Below, in pieces: positions 22,166 to 34,140 of a DNA stretch of 64,000 nt. Position 1 is the stretch's first letter; the number at the start of each line of letters is the position of its first letter. The stretch is from Helianthus annuus (taxonomy: Eukaryota > Streptophyta > Magnoliopsida > Asterales > Asteraceae). The notes under the pieces are model-generated. The model did not search any database. It was not told the origin of the DNA and saw only the letters and a program-made list of their open reading frames with translations. The stretch is from NCBI RefSeq assembly GCF_002127325.2, contig NC_035447.2, positions 26,799,762-26,863,761 of the forward strand. Reading direction: 5' to 3'. The position numbers and the translations under genes are program-made.

Positions 22166-23699
22166 ATTAAGATCATCATTCTGATTACTTACTTTATGAT
22201 TTCCAGCAATTGTTATGCTTCGCGTTTTTCAATTATATAGTTTGGATTGATCGTTTACGTGTTTTGGCTTTGATTTTTCGTGATTTTGTTCGTCTGCTAG
22301 GGTTTTCTGGTGTTGATTGATCTGTGTTGTAACTGTATTATAGTTGGATTGGTATAATATAAGATATCTTGAAGGATGAGTTGTCATTTCGGTAATGCGG
22401 CTTAACATTATACGATGAGTAATTAAACAAGTTTGTGTTGTTTGGTATTTGAATCTTAGTTGTTTCGTAATCTCATGTCACTTGGTGCAATCGAGCAGCG
22501 TGTACAGGTGTATTTTTCATGTTTCTTTGTTTTATGGGTTCTTGACTTTGGAACAATCGGTTTGACCAGTTTTACGGATTTATTGGTTTCACCAAATTCA
22601 CAATATCAACATTCAGTATTTGTATTTTCTAATCTTAAGAAGGCGATATAACATTCAGTCATCATGGGCTTTGTTAAAGTTATGTCGTTTTCTTTACAAA
22701 AAGAAGTATATGAATGTTCATATTGTTTGTCGCTTGATATTTTTGAAATTTGGTAGGTTGATCAGCTTAATGTTTATGTTGTTAAGGAGTTGCTTTCTTG
22801 ATCTATCTGTCATTGTTATTTGTGGATTAAAGGGCTGTCATGGAGTGTGCCTTGGCCGAAATTGGCGTTTATCTTGAATCTTACAATTGATCTTAATCTT
22901 TGTTCGAGGTGTTTGCAGTGTTAGACGTACATGTGAATTGTATTGGAAGAACTCATCTGTGACGGTAATCTTAAGGGTAAACCCTTTTAATCTATATTAA
23001 TTTTAATTTTTAGTGTACGTCAACTAATTTGGGTGAAAAGGTTTTAACTGCTTATGGCTGAGAGTCATACATTCAGTCTATGTGATCTTTAAATTTTAAA
23101 TATATGATCCATTATGTATCTGATTTGGGTTATTTCGTATGCTAAACTTTACTAAAAATATATGATCCATTATGTATGACTAATGGATTATACTAGGTGG
23201 TTTCGAATCTGCAAGTGTTTGTTGTCTGTTTGTGAGAATGTGATAGCTTTTTAAGTGCCTGAAAGTGTTTGTGTGAATGCTTGATTGAGATCAATTGGCA
23301 AATTTAGATTGGTGTATTTGTTTTATTCTTTTATCAGTAAACTATATCTATCTTACACATTTAGTTGTGTCATTTTAATTTTAATTTTTCATCTATGTTA
23401 GCTTTTAAGTATCTATAATGTCTGTTTGCAAAAGATACTCTAATGTTTGTTTGTTGACTGTCTTGAGAGACCATTGGATTTGGTTTTGGGTTTTTTTCCC
23501 CTGTTTCTTTGCTTGCCACATTTATTCAATCTATGTGTGGCTGGTTATTCTGAGAAGAAACGAGGTTATTGTTTGATCGGCCTAGGTTACTGTTTGATAC
23601 AGTTTGCACCTTAACCCCGTTATGATAGTTTTAATGTGCGTATATAGGGTTAAACGTGTGATTTAGTGTGTTAATGAGGTTTTATTTTCTGTAATTTTA
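22166..23699. other. Intron-like stretch of the Helitron cargo
   Basis: T-rich sequence with no supported coding. Its composition is that of a plant intron, and it ends with TTCTGTAATTTTAG, a plausible splice acceptor, at about 23700. The ORFs here are short and carry no motif. Confidence 0.45.
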
Positions 23700-23779
23700 G
23701 GAGATTTATATATATGTCATACAAACAGATGCCCGATTAGTTCAGAAGCCGAGAGGCAACGAATAATTCATTATCTGGA

Positions 23780-24000
23780 GGCAGCTTTCAAAAGACGAGT
23801 TTCGGAGGTATAAAACCGCAATAATTGATGACATTCTTAGATTGAATAAATGATTACATATTTCTTTGGTGACGTTGATGTTATGAAGTCTGTTTTGGTG
23901 GGCCATGATCGCGGTGTTTATTGGGCTTCGTTTCATTCCACTCTTCCGCTTATTGTCTCTGATGTTCATGACCACCAAGTTAAGATCTGGAGAATGAATG
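23780..24000 (+). pseudogene. Coatomer subunit alpha (alpha-COP) exon fragment
   Basis: The frame at 23850-24000 reads [20 protein letters not shown], then [13 protein letters not shown] and HQVKIWRMN. This matches the region just after the N-terminal WD40 repeats of plant alpha-COP, where the family has [20 protein letters not shown] and QVKLWRMN. Upstream, IDDILRLN at about 23826 matches the preceding family text, but a frameshift and stop separate it. The fragment ends at G^GTAAGA (24001), a good splice donor in the phase expected. Intact alpha-COP is a COPI coat protein of the Golgi, over 1200 residues; only about 70 residues remain, with several unusual substitutions. Confidence 0.85.
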
Positions 24001-24599
24001 GTAAGATTTTGTTTCTTTGGGTTTTTACATAATAGCATTTTAATTACTCAAATACATAAGCGTGGCAGTGACCCCTAAACACATTGAGGGTTTTTCTTGA
24101 GATAATGCTACATATCTTGGCTGGGCCCATGTAAACGATTAGTTAAAGAACTAGAAAATCGAAAGGTCGGATTTGGTCATTTGCTTCCTTACTATTTCAC
24201 TTAAACTGATTTGGTAATAGAGTGTATTTGGTGATTTGACAATTTGCTTACAAATGATTTGGTAAGAAACTGAGTTGGTGATACAAATTTTGTGATTTTC
24301 TTAAAACTGAGTATTAGGCGTTGAAGACTTAATGCTGGCATATTTTGGGGGTCTTCTTGACATCTACAACGACAATGACCCGTGTTCAGCTATAGGCAAA
24401 AAAATATGGACAACAATAAACTACACCACTCTGTTGGGAATAATGTGTTAACAACCCTTTGGTTTGTTTATAATAGGTTGCCAAATGTGGTTTTTATATT
24501 TACATATTATTCGTTAAATTTGAAATGTAATTGAAGAAATATTAAAGGGTTTTGTTTTAATGGACAGTGATGTAATTTGAAATGTAATTAGACCTTTTG

Positions 24600-25075
24600 A
24601 AGTTGGAATAGTCAAGGGTATGGGTGGACACAATGGCAAGTATCAAGAATAGTTAAGCTTATGGGTTGATGTAATTCTTGAGGCTTCCCTTTCTTTCAAG
24701 AATCTGGTTCAGGTTTTCAAAAAATCAGAACCCAAAAGGTCGAAACTTAAGACGGGTGGTTTGAATTCTCCTGGGTCAATCGTCTTTGTTTCACCTCGAC
24801 CCGTTAGGAAACTCAATGCTGCTGTGACAATAGTTCCAAAGATATACCAAAGTTATCGAACACGAAGAAATTTAGCGGAGTGTATTGTTGTTATGGAGGT
24901 TATATGGTTAGTTTACAGCAATTTAAATAATAGGTTGATTCGTTTGACTAAAAAGTAAAAAGTCAAAGTTGATGTTTTTTTCTTCTAAAATTTGGCTGAT
25001 GTGTTTTAGGTGGAAGGCTTTGGACTTTACATCTTGGATCGGACTTCGGTTATGTCACAAGTGAAGGAAAGGACT
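24600..25075 (+). pseudogene. IQ-motif (IQM-type calmodulin-binding) protein fragment, two exons
   Basis: The first exon (about 24665-24908) reads SLSFKNLVQVFKKSEPK, then SIVFVSPRPVRKLNAA and KIYQSYRTRRNLAEC. The last part is the IQ-motif region of plant IQM proteins, which have YKSYRTRRNLADC followed by a WKALDF block. A donor-like ATG^GTTAGT at about 24908 and an acceptor GTTTTAG at 25008 bound a 100-bp intron. The next exon continues WKALDFTSWIGLRLC, so the reading resumes exactly where the family does. The IQ core (IQSYRTRR) has decayed at the usual Gln. It is a fragment carried by the Helitron and not a working gene. Confidence 0.82.
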
Positions 25076-25094
25076 AGAGATGAGCATTTGATAC

Positions 25095-25315
25095 TTGGTT
25101 CCGGTATCAAATTTCCCGTATCCAATTTTTTTGGTACTCACTTCTTGGCGTTTTTGGTACCGGTATATTCGAGTCGGTACGGTAGCAGTATTTTACTGAA
25201 TTTTACATACAAATATTGGTACAGGTACCGTACCGAACATTTTCGGCACCGGTACCTATATTTGGCAATTTTTGATACCCATATCATATTTGGCGATTTC
25301 GGTGTATCTAAAGAT
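25095..25315. repeat. GGTACC-rich palindromic stretch
   Basis: Repeated self-complementary words (GGTACCGGTA, GGTACCGTACC, GCACCGGTACC) occupy about 200 bp next to the Helitron 3' end. This may be a separate small MITE. No TIR or target duplication was identified. Confidence 0.4.
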
Positions 25316-25374
25316 TGGTATAGTTCATACATGGGCTTCAACGCCAGTAGATATTATATGTTTGTGTTAAGCCA

Positions 25375-25391
25375 CCCGCGAAACTCGCGGG
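25375..25391 (+). other. Helitron 3' subterminal hairpin
   Basis: CCCGCG, loop AAACT, CGCGGG: a perfect 6-bp stem, nine bases before the terminal CTAG. Confidence 0.85.
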
Positions 25392-25403
25392 ATCTTAAAC
25401 TAG

Positions 25404-26179
25404 TAGTATAGTAAAATACTTAAAAGCAGTAACCATTTACATATAAGTAAAAATGTGTAACAAATAATATATATTACATAGTATTTATATTTGATATGTA
25501 AAATACGGTTCAGACAGGAATACAAATAATATATATTACATTTGCTTTATAAATATAATATAATGATTAGTAATACCAAAACAACTTGTTCTTATTTTAT
25601 TTCAATCTCTAAGACATAATATGAAAAATATAGTCACTAACAATGTAATATTACATTATTTCACAATTAAAACAATTTGGAACTCTAAACAAAGATACAC
25701 TAACTTAAATTACTCCTCTCAAGCACATTGATTTTCTCATATCAAAATATTTGACAAATCATTTTTCATACTTTTATTTCATTTTGAATCTGTCAATTCT
25801 AAGTCTTCCTCAGTTGCCAATCAAAGTAAGCTTTCTTTTGACAAAGAATTTTATTGATTTTAAACGTCCTTCCCATTCATTTGATCCTATATCTTTTGGC
25901 TTGCTCTGAAAAGCATATCATTTCATTTCATTTGTTTGTCATCGAATTCTTGAACTAATTCCGTTGACTCAATGAATCCTACTTATGATACAACTCATAT
26001 TCACAAAATTCGATATTTTAAATTCTGTGTCATATACCCTAATATTATTTTTATTAACTAAAAAGATGACATAAATCTAAAAGAAATATCATAACCCAAA
26101 TACACTTGGAAGCTGGAACCTGAGATGAAGAAAAAGTATTCCTACTTATTCAGTAAATCTCGAGGACGAGATTTTTATT
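25404..26179. other. Non-coding interior of the nested element, 3' part
   Basis: AT-rich sequence with no supported gene. The last bases, CTCGAGGACGAGATTTTTATT, resemble the final codons of gypsy pol, so the 3' edge of a decayed pol may survive here. Confidence 0.5.
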
Positions 26180-26192
26180 AAGGTGGGGAGAA
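26180..26192 (+). other. Polypurine tract of the nested element
   Basis: AAGGTGGGGAGAA lies directly before the 3' LTR start TGTAACGAC. Confidence 0.85.
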
Positions 26193-27730
26193 TGTAACGA
26201 CTCACACAAAAACATCCTAAACATGTTCCGTAAGTATAAACCCGGACCCTGATATAACAACTCTTATTAAAAATACTATTTCTTATTTTAATGTAACAAA
26301 AAGGAAACCCTAATTGAGAAACCCAAGTAATTCTACATTAACCCTAAAATTTTCAGAACAATCGGAATCAGGATCAGGGCCCCTAAAACTCAGTGGGGGT
26401 AAACCCTAGTCGGTAATATCCTTACAGTTTGCTGTAGGAATTGAATTACGTCGAAATCTGACTCACCAAAGCTATAAAAGACACGCACATACTCTACCCT
26501 AGAAGTGACCCGTCGCGCCACGCGACAGGAATAAGAGGACCCCTCGCGTGGCGCGAGGGGGACGGTTTTCCAGCTATAAATAGAGGACTTTGGGACTGGC
26601 TTCTGTGCATTGGTTCGACGAAGAAATTCGCTTCAGGCACCGATTTCTGTTCTGTTTATCACAATTAACACACACGGATCACTAATCGACGCCGCAATCA
26701 GGGTATTAGCACAATCGCTGCTACGATTCATTTTCCGACGATCAATATATCCAATCGATGTTTAAGTGCCGCCCACATTAGGGTTATACTTTGTCGTTCG
26801 TCGTTAATTCGATGGATGAAGTATCGCACTTTGTCGTTCGTTGTGAGAATTTGATCTCGTGAGTTATCGTAAATGCTGGATTGATTACTAACCCAGAATT
26901 GTGTGCTTGTTATTAAACTTAGGATAAAAGGCTAATCAGTAGGCTAGGCTCTGCCTGTATAAATCTGCAATATATCAAGGCTTATCCGTAGACTAAACTT
27001 TGGCCGTATGAATCTGCATGATTATATGTGAGTCATTCTCTTTTTATCAAATGTTTTACAATACTCCAAATTACTTTCAAGAGTTATAATTACAGGGACT
27101 AAGTCGTGGATATCTTGAATTATTGGCTAGTGGGGTATTGTGCACATTACTAATTTTCTCCCAGTTAGGTTCATTGACCTACTTGGGATAATCACTGTTA
27201 GGTTCATTGACCTACAGGGATAATCATCGCTATTTAGGTTCATTGATCTAATAGTGGTATGACCATTGTCACCATTGTGACAGAAAGCCAGATAAATAAA
27301 AGATATAAACCATTGTAATCGCTCTTATGTTGTAATTAATAACTACGCATCATTTTATGTAAATCGAATGATTCACTAAGTATTTCCCGCTGACAAAACC
27401 TTTTTAAAACGCGTTTCAGGTAATTACAATAGATTGGAGTAAGGATTGGATCCGACACTGAAGGACTTCAAGAAGTGGCTTATTTTATTAATTAAATCAA
27501 CTTAAGAAATATTGTTTTTGGGTTTATCCTGTATTAAAAGCTATCTTTGTAAAACATGGAATTTATTCCATCTATTTAAATAAAAATCCGGTGTTTCTAA
27601 AACTCTGATAATTTTCCTAACTCACGGTCCTGATGAAATTTCCGCTGCAATGTTTTTAAAATAATCACCGGTACCACTTGACTGCTCGCGACTTCCGATT
27701 CCGGCCAGGATGGGGTCGGGGGTCGTGACA
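26193..27730 (+). repeat. 3' LTR of the nested gypsy-type element
   Basis: 1538 bp, from TGTAACGACTC to GGGGGTCGTGACA. It is very similar to the 5' LTR with scattered substitutions; for example the promoter hairpin has one broken pair here (CCCGTCGCG). The target duplication CATAC follows at 27731-27735. Confidence 0.93.
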
Positions 27731-30730
27731 CATACATGGTTAACGCATCACAACAGGAGATTGTTATGCGTTTTGCTGTTACCACCTAAATGGAGTCAAT
27801 TCATTGAGTTGCTAAAGCATACCGGTGTTTTAGATAGGTTTTGTATTTATGAATTCGTTCAAAAGCTTGAGAACAAGAATGAAGAAGAAATTCGAAAGGT
27901 AAAACGAATTCCAGTTCCACAAAACCCAGAGATGTACTTTGGAGGTATTAACACCACTGTTAGTACCAATCAGCAACTGAAGCTTCAAACAACATTTGTG
28001 TCAAATACAAATCCTTTTCTACCACCACCAAAACCACAAACCCAACAACAAGCTTCTCAACAAGCTTGTTATAGTAACAACAACACCACTCCATCTTCAA
28101 ACCCTAACACCGTCAGACTTGATACCTCAAACTTTACTAAATTCAGTGTGGAAGTTGCCCGGGAACATATGGAACTTCTAAACACAATGGTAAGTGCTTA
28201 TTGTGGAATAGTTGCTGGTCAAATTGGAAACATTAATTTGACAGATGACGACTATCAACAAATAGACAAGGATGAGATGGAGCTGATGGATATAAAATGG
28301 GCGTTTGCAAGTGCGGTGAGAAGAGCAAAGGATTACATGCGTAGAACTGGAAGAACAAATTGGAGAGTAAACGGGATACAAAGCATGGTTTTGATAAAGA
28401 TACTGTTACATGCTTCAACTGTGGTGAGAAAGGTCATTTCAAAGGAGAATGCACTCGACCTAGCAAACAAGGAAATCAAAATCCTTTCCGAAATCAATCA
28501 AGCTCATCCAACACAAATCAAGTCAACAATGAAAGGAGTATTGTAGCAGTTAACAACACAAGCAACTCAAACCAGTCTGGGCCTTCAAACTCAAACAGAG
28601 CCTTAGTAGTTCAAGCAGATGAAGGATGTGATTGGTCAGTTCAACTGGGAAATGGAGGAAATGGAGGAACCGCTTGTTATGCTAAGATCATTAATCACAT
28701 AAAACATGTCCACAGAGAGGAATTTTCTGAAGGTGATGATAATTTTGGGTATAGCGGTAGTTCTGATGAGGAAAGCTCAAGTGTGGGTGATTATGGTTCG
28801 GATTCGGATGTAAAGGAAGGAATTGATGCTGAGGTTGGTAGTTTGCTAAAAGAAGCTGAGGAGCTGAAAAGCCAGAAATATGTGTTGATAAGGAAAGCTG
28901 AAGTTGTATCCAAAGAAATGGAAATTTTTTTCATCGAGGATGGATCTTCTTCTTATCAAACTGCCTTTATGGCTAATGTTGGGGCTTCGACAAGTCAGGT
29001 ACAAACCGACACTCCTAGTATATGCAATGATTGTGCAGATTTAAAACATAAGTTTGAAATAGTTAATAGTCACAATCAAAGGTTGGTAGTTGATCTTTCT
29101 AAAGGCAAGGAGGCAAGTCTGGCATTAAATCGAAATGAAAAAGAATTCAAATCTGTAATTGAAACTCTTAAGAAAAGTGTTTCTGAGTTAACAAAACAGT
29201 TTTGAACAAATAAACGGGTATTAATAACTACATTTATATCATTGAGGAAACAAAAACGAAGTAAGCCATTGCCAAATGCGAGCATGATGCAATCAAGCTC
29301 AAATTGGAGAGTTATTCTAACTCCCGATATGTGCTAGATCACATCATAGAAGTTCAAAAGCTCAAGGGGGATGTCCAATGCATTGGTTATAATTCATGTC
29401 AACTACCTTTGAGACACAATTATACCAAATTACCTGACGAGGAGGAAATGCCACGCTTTGAACCATCTGTACCTCTTAATCCCGAAGAGTTTGCAGCAGG
29501 ATTAGGGTTCAAACCAGACGTTTCCTTAGAGGAATCTAAAACGACAGAAAAGTCATCATCTGTTACGGAACAAATTCCTCCCGTAGTTGAGGATTATGAT
29601 TCGTCAGATGATGAATCAAATGTATCTGGTCAAGATCAAACTCTTGACACGAAGAAAGGACTAGAAATTCCAATTGAGAATCATATCTTACGTGATCCTC
29701 CTACTCCTGTTGTGCAATCTGTCGAGGAACCTGTTTTTTAACATTTAAAAGCAATAATGTGTTGTATACCTTGATTGGTGATGATAAAATTTACTCAAAC
29801 AAGGATTTCCCAATAAAAAATGTCAATCCATCCTTGATTAATAAAGTTTTGGAAGATTCTACTAGTAAGTTTTTGGGTAAGTCGAACCGAGAGTTGTAGT
29901 AACTCAGTGTGATCCTATTCCAAAATCCAAAGTTAGAAAGCAATACGGGAATCAAAAATTACCAACCAAGAGACAACCAATCGCTTCTAAAAGTACACAA
30001 TAGGAAAAACAAGCTCGAAAACCTAAGGTTACGCAACCAAGGGTTGAAGCAAAATGAGCTCGGAACAAGAAAAAGGTAAAGGATGTTAAATTTGTAGCCT
30101 CAAACGGTACGGATAAAATTGAAACTTTTGAAAACAAATCAAATACAGATTTTGTCCAACAAGTCAAGATTTTGAAACGTAACAGTGATAACAATTACAC
30201 CCAACACACAAATGGGTGTGATGATGGAACAAGTACCTCAAGGCCAAACTTTGACATCGGGTCATCAAACCAAATCTCCTATATTCGTTGAAAGGAGATC
30301 ATGTTTTAAATGTGGGGAGTTTGGTCACATAATTAAAACTTGTACAAACCCTCCAAAACCAAAGTTTGTTGAAAATGCCCCTCTTGAAAAGGATTACCAA
30401 CGTTGTTCTGTGTCACCTAAACAAGACAAGCATACTGTTAAGAAACAAGAAGCAAAACAAAGACGCCAAAATGTCAAGGTAATCGAGAAGGCTTTAAAAC
30501 CTGATGTTGTAGAAAAGGAACCAAGTTCGTCAAGCTCGTTAAAACCAGAAATGTCTAAATCTGTAAATAACAATCAATCTGGCAAACGTCAACAATCTTG
30601 GAAACCAAAAACCAGTACTGTTTCAGGGGGAGGCACACCATTTCCAAAACATCAAGAAATAGAAATCACATTTCGTGATGATAAGGGTCGACCTAAGTCT
30701 ATGAAGGCTTGGGTCCCTCTCTCCAACTAA
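27731..30730 (+). pseudogene. SIRE-like gag, 3' part, with two zinc knuckles (broken)
   Basis: Gag resumes after the nested element. The frame at 27736-28370 includes PPKWSQFIELLKHTGVLDRF, YEFVQKLENKNEEEIRK and a Gln/Asn-rich stretch. A frameshift near 28370 moves to the frame with CFNCGEKGHFKGEC (about 28410-28450, a CX2CX4HX4C zinc knuckle). An acidic coiled-coil-like region follows to 29205, with further breaks near 29205 and 29741. A second knuckle, CFKCGEFGHIIKTC, is at about 30303-30344. Two zinc knuckles and a long gag are features of SIRE-type elements. Several stops make it non-functional. Confidence 0.82.
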
Positions 30731-31700
30731 TCTCTGAATGAGTGTGCAGGATGTTCCAGGAGGAACTATTGATAGTCTTAGGATTGTTGATAGTGGAGTG
30801 TCCATGTACAAGATCGGGGACATAAGGCTCTGAAACATAGTTACTTCTTGGAGAATATTGTTGCCTTTGATGGAGAGAGAAAAAAGAAAAGAAGATAATG
30901 TACGATGAATGAAGAAAGTTTGGCAAGTGTAATTCGTAACTTCGACAAGAAAATTCATGAGCCATAAGTTGTTTGTTTAAGGCTTTGATCGGGTCCACAG
31001 GATATATTAAAATGAAATGTACGCGCCTGCAGCACGTTTGAAGCTTTCCGAAGATTCATGGATTTTTCTTCCACAAGAAGTTCAAAGTCCACAAGATGAA
31101 CGTGCAGTGTACATTTCTCAACAGTGTGATTCAATAAAATGTGTTTGTTGATTATACCAACCAGGTGTGAGGATACCTTGGCATGGATTGAACAACCACA
31201 CACTACTTCTAAAGGAGAAAGTCGAAGACCTTTGCTGGTGCAAAAGCATGTGGAAGACATCATGTATGGACCGACCAATGATGATGTGTACAAGCTTTCC
31301 CACATGTTCCCTTGCCACTTACCAGCCAGACCCGGAGGTTTCTGATCTTGTTGTTGTGAAGAGATTTCTCAGTTAATTGAGGCAGCTGCAAAATCGACAT
31401 TGAAATCCACACCGAGTGGATATCCAGTTTGGGAGAGCACTCAGATTCCTGCCAATGCACGAAGTAGTTGCAGGATTACGGTTTTGAATTTCTCATCTCT
31501 CCTATCCTTGTCGATACTTAAGCTACTTTATGAATTAATAACATCTCGTACAACACTCTTCGACCAAACACGTTGATCTCGTATCACACGTGATCGTTTC
31601 AATATGAAACTCGTCAATGTTGTTTAGGTCCACACCGATTACCAATGTGCCAACTCATTTTTACAAAATTTGATAAATCATTTCTGATTAAAATTAATTT
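30731..31700 (+). pseudogene. SIRE-like protease, RT and RNase H remnants
   Basis: IVDSGVSMYKIGD at about 30788 is a decayed protease active site (family text DSGASRHM.G). Shortly after it the sequence jumps to RT: MYAPAARLKLS at about 31017, and LLVQKHVEDIMYGPTNDD near 31230, where YVDD has become HVED. DYGFEFLISP near 31470 and weak matches to about 31665 correspond to the RNase H end of the palindromic element's polyprotein. Integrase is absent. The region is about 1 kb instead of 3.5 kb, so large internal deletions have occurred. Confidence 0.75.
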
Positions 31701-33428
31701 TGGTAAACGACATTGAGGTAAAACATGAATTAATCCATATAGGGAAATCGTTTTTGTGAATATTTTTCTTGAGAAAATCTAAAAAGATGTTTTTAAAAGT
31801 TTAAATTTACTTTTTTAATTTTAAGGGGAGTAAATCCAAATCAGAAAAATACAAAAACAATAGAAAATCAAAAATGAGTTTCCTGGTGAGCAAAAGAGAA
31901 AATGATAGTACATTAGTGGTCCGTTGAAACCTCTTTAAACTTAAAATGAAAAACGATAAGCAGCTCTATATACGATGTATCGGTAAGCTCACAATCATTT
32001 TAAAGTGTGCAGGGTGATATAAACCTAAATCGACTGAAGACTGTGTGGTAACCGCTCATTGGCATATGGTCTTGGTACCGAAATCTCGTTTGATAGATTG
32101 CCGAGCTTCCGAGATATGTGGTTTTTATGTTGTTTATCATTTGGGTATCATGGTTGTTTCTTTTACCGAAAACAACGGGGACACAAATCTAGAACTTCCA
32201 TGATACCATACATACGTGTAAATATCATACAAACATGTATATAATACATGATGCATACGACCATCAATAAGTGATAAAAATATTAAATTCACCCCCGAAT
32301 AAGTGATTCTAAATCACATTTATCTTCCGAGAGTCAAGTTCGTCTCTTTGTCGGTACGATAGTACTAACCTGTTCACGGACTTGCTCTTGTGCCCTACAT
32401 GCATCGAATATCAAGTTCCTCATTAATAAGTGATTTAATCACATAGGGCTTGTATTCATCCAAAAAATAAGTGAGTATCTCATAATCTATATGTTCAAAC
32501 AGATGATAAATGGTATACTCACCAGTAAGATGAACCCTCGTGCATACCTTGATATGGGAATGTGTCGTGTGTGGATGAACACCGGTCGGTAAGTATGAAC
32601 CATACCTTAATCGTATCCCCTAACCGTGAGTACATCTGATTGTTGAGTTTAAGTGGACAACAATACCGATAATCATTATAGGATGCTTATCTAAATGTTA
32701 ACTAACTGAACAACAAGAGTGTTTTGGCATGACCCTGCACTGATATGTTTCCCTTACCCTCGAAACTAGCAAAAAGAATGTCTGTAAATATTTATTTACT
32801 ACTTTCCGTCTTTACATTTGAAACATTCAAAAATACCAAAAAGATTTTAGGTGTGTTTTAATATAAACTTTATAAAAACGAAAAAGATTATATTTCTAAT
32901 TTATTGTTGATTGCCCGGTGTTGGATCTCGAGTCTATCCTACCTAGAATCCTGATTGTAAGCAGAAAAACAATTGAATCTTCAAAAATGGTCAAAGTTAA
33001 CAGTTTTGAAAGTTATAATTTAAAATTAATCGATTTTTAATCTTTCAAACTGTTGTCGGTTGGCTGTTGATTGAGAGTTGGTCACATGTGTGTTATTCGT
33101 TTATATTGACTATATTCCAAGCGGTTGTTCTCATTACGCGTTTAGCCCTGTTGTGTGTGCAGATATAGCACTCGAACTAGCTAAATGCGAAGAGAACGTA
33201 TTCGATGACAAGCTTTGGAATGAAGACACAACATTGACGAAATCAGAAGATCAAGATGATCGAGTTGCAGCTGACCACTCATCAACACCACAAGGATCTA
33301 AAGATTTGAAGATCAAAGTCTCGCGAGCAATGTATAAGGGGGAGTTTGCTGATACACTCCCTGTTTGTAACAAGCAAAGACTTTGAAGATCCGACAATGT
33401 GAAGAACGAACCATCACGAGTAGCATCC
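31701..33428 (+). other. Long 3' untranslated region of the SIRE-like copia
   Basis: It is related over most of its length to 7300-9136 in the palindromic element. Shared landmarks are GAAAAACGATAAGCAGCTC near 31950, the AATAAGTGAT words near 32290-32480 and CAACAAGAGTGTTTTGGCAT near 32710. Reading frames here are short and not shared. No env-like protein is supported. Confidence 0.75.
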
Positions 33429-33439
33429 AATGGGGAGTT
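33429..33439 (+). other. Polypurine tract of the SIRE-like copia
   Basis: AATGGGGAGTT directly precedes the 3' LTR start TGTTGATGC. Confidence 0.8.
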
Positions 33440-34135
33440 TGTTGATGCATATTTGTGGATGCGACTCGGTTCGGTTCGACAACGTTATGAAGTAAAGACC
33501 GAGGTCAAGATATCCTCCTATCTTGACCCGGTACGACGTTTATTACGTATTAGATGTAAAACAGTTGTGCATGTGCATTTGTTGGTTGTTTGTGTTACAA
33601 GTCTTGTTGTTTATATAACATTCTTCAAGTCTGTATGTCTGCAGCTATACCCACGAAAGACCATGGCAATATGAGTGTTCACAAAGAACATGTGCCTGCG
33701 AAGAACATCATTCGTCCTTCATGGTTCGCTGATTGTTCCTCACGAAAGACCATCATCTTTCGTGGTTTGAGTTCTTCATGGGTATGTCAACGAACAACCC
33801 ACAATGTTTCGTGGGTTTGATGTCTTTCGTGGGTCAATTTACTGGGCCCGAGGTATTTCGTAAGGTGCATGTGGCCTAGTTCCTTTTTCGTATAGTTGCA
33901 GATGACTTTGGCTATAAAAGGACTTGTTTGACACAGTTAGTGACAAGAGAGCACAGAGAGTCTATCCAAACATTGTGTGTATGTGTTTGTACTTGTTCTC
34001 TTCAGATTAATCAAGATAGTTAATCTTTGGTTACTTGTTTTGTTATACTTTTCTTTGGTTGCATTTTTACGTGGATTCCGCACTCGTAAGTGTGTACAAG
34101 GAAGTAGGTTTCTTGATCCTCCAAGTGGACCTACA
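33440..34135 (+). repeat. 3' LTR of the SIRE-like copia
   Basis: 696 bp, TGTTGATGCATATTTG to GTGGACCTACA, followed by the target duplication CTTAT at 34136-34140. It is 8 bp shorter than the 5' LTR and differs at many positions. Confidence 0.92.
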
Positions 34136-34140
34136 CTTAT

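Larger units (their letters stand above)
21504..25403 (+). mobile_element. Helitron carrying host gene fragments, 3.9 kb
   Basis: The 5' end is A^TCTATTATGTATATTAAAA, followed by a GCCACATGGCAT block. The 3' end has a perfect 6-bp stem hairpin, CCCGCG-AAACT-CGCGGG (25375-25391), then ATCTTAAA and CTAG^T (25400-25404). These are the three textbook Helitron features: TC start, subterminal hairpin, CTRR end, inserted between A and T. No RepHel protein is encoded. The cargo includes promoter/leader-like sequence, a coatomer-alpha exon and two IQM exons with their introns, so it was picked up from genomic DNA rather than from mRNA. Confidence 0.85.
17307..27730 (+). mobile_element. Non-autonomous gypsy-type LTR element nested in gag
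   Basis: Direct LTRs of 1538 bp each (17307-18844 and 26193-27730) flank a primer binding site, 7.3 kb of non-coding interior and a polypurine tract, all bounded by CATAC. The interior has no recognisable gag or pol; 3.9 kb of it is a later Helitron (21504-25403). Size and lack of coding suit a LARD-like element that depends on proteins in trans. Assignment to Ty3/gypsy rests on the end of the interior (CTCGAGGACGAGATTT, then AGGTGGGGAGAATGTAACGAC), a familiar gypsy pol/polypurine/LTR junction; it is not proven by a coding domain. Confidence 0.88.
15038..34135 (+). mobile_element. Degraded SIRE-like Ty1/copia element, 19 kb with nested insertion
   Basis: The two LTRs are in direct orientation (15038-15741 and 33440-34135), with a primer binding site, gag remnants with two zinc knuckles, a protease motif, small pol remnants, a long 3' UTR and a polypurine tract, all flanked by CTTAT. 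A 10.4-kb gypsy-type element sits in gag. Without it the element is about 8.7 kb. Most of integrase and reverse transcriptase has been lost. The 3' UTR and the end of the LTR are related to those of the palindromic copia, so both belong to one broad family. Confidence 0.92.

Noticed and set aside
25010..25411. 133-residue frame after the IQM exon
   Set aside because: Only the first few codons, in a different frame, match IQM; the rest is translated GGTACC repeat and the Helitron end.
32059..32244. Possible env-like ORF in the SIRE-like 3' UTR
   Set aside because: 61 residues, no signal or transmembrane pattern that convinces, and no equivalent frame in the related UTR of the palindromic copia.
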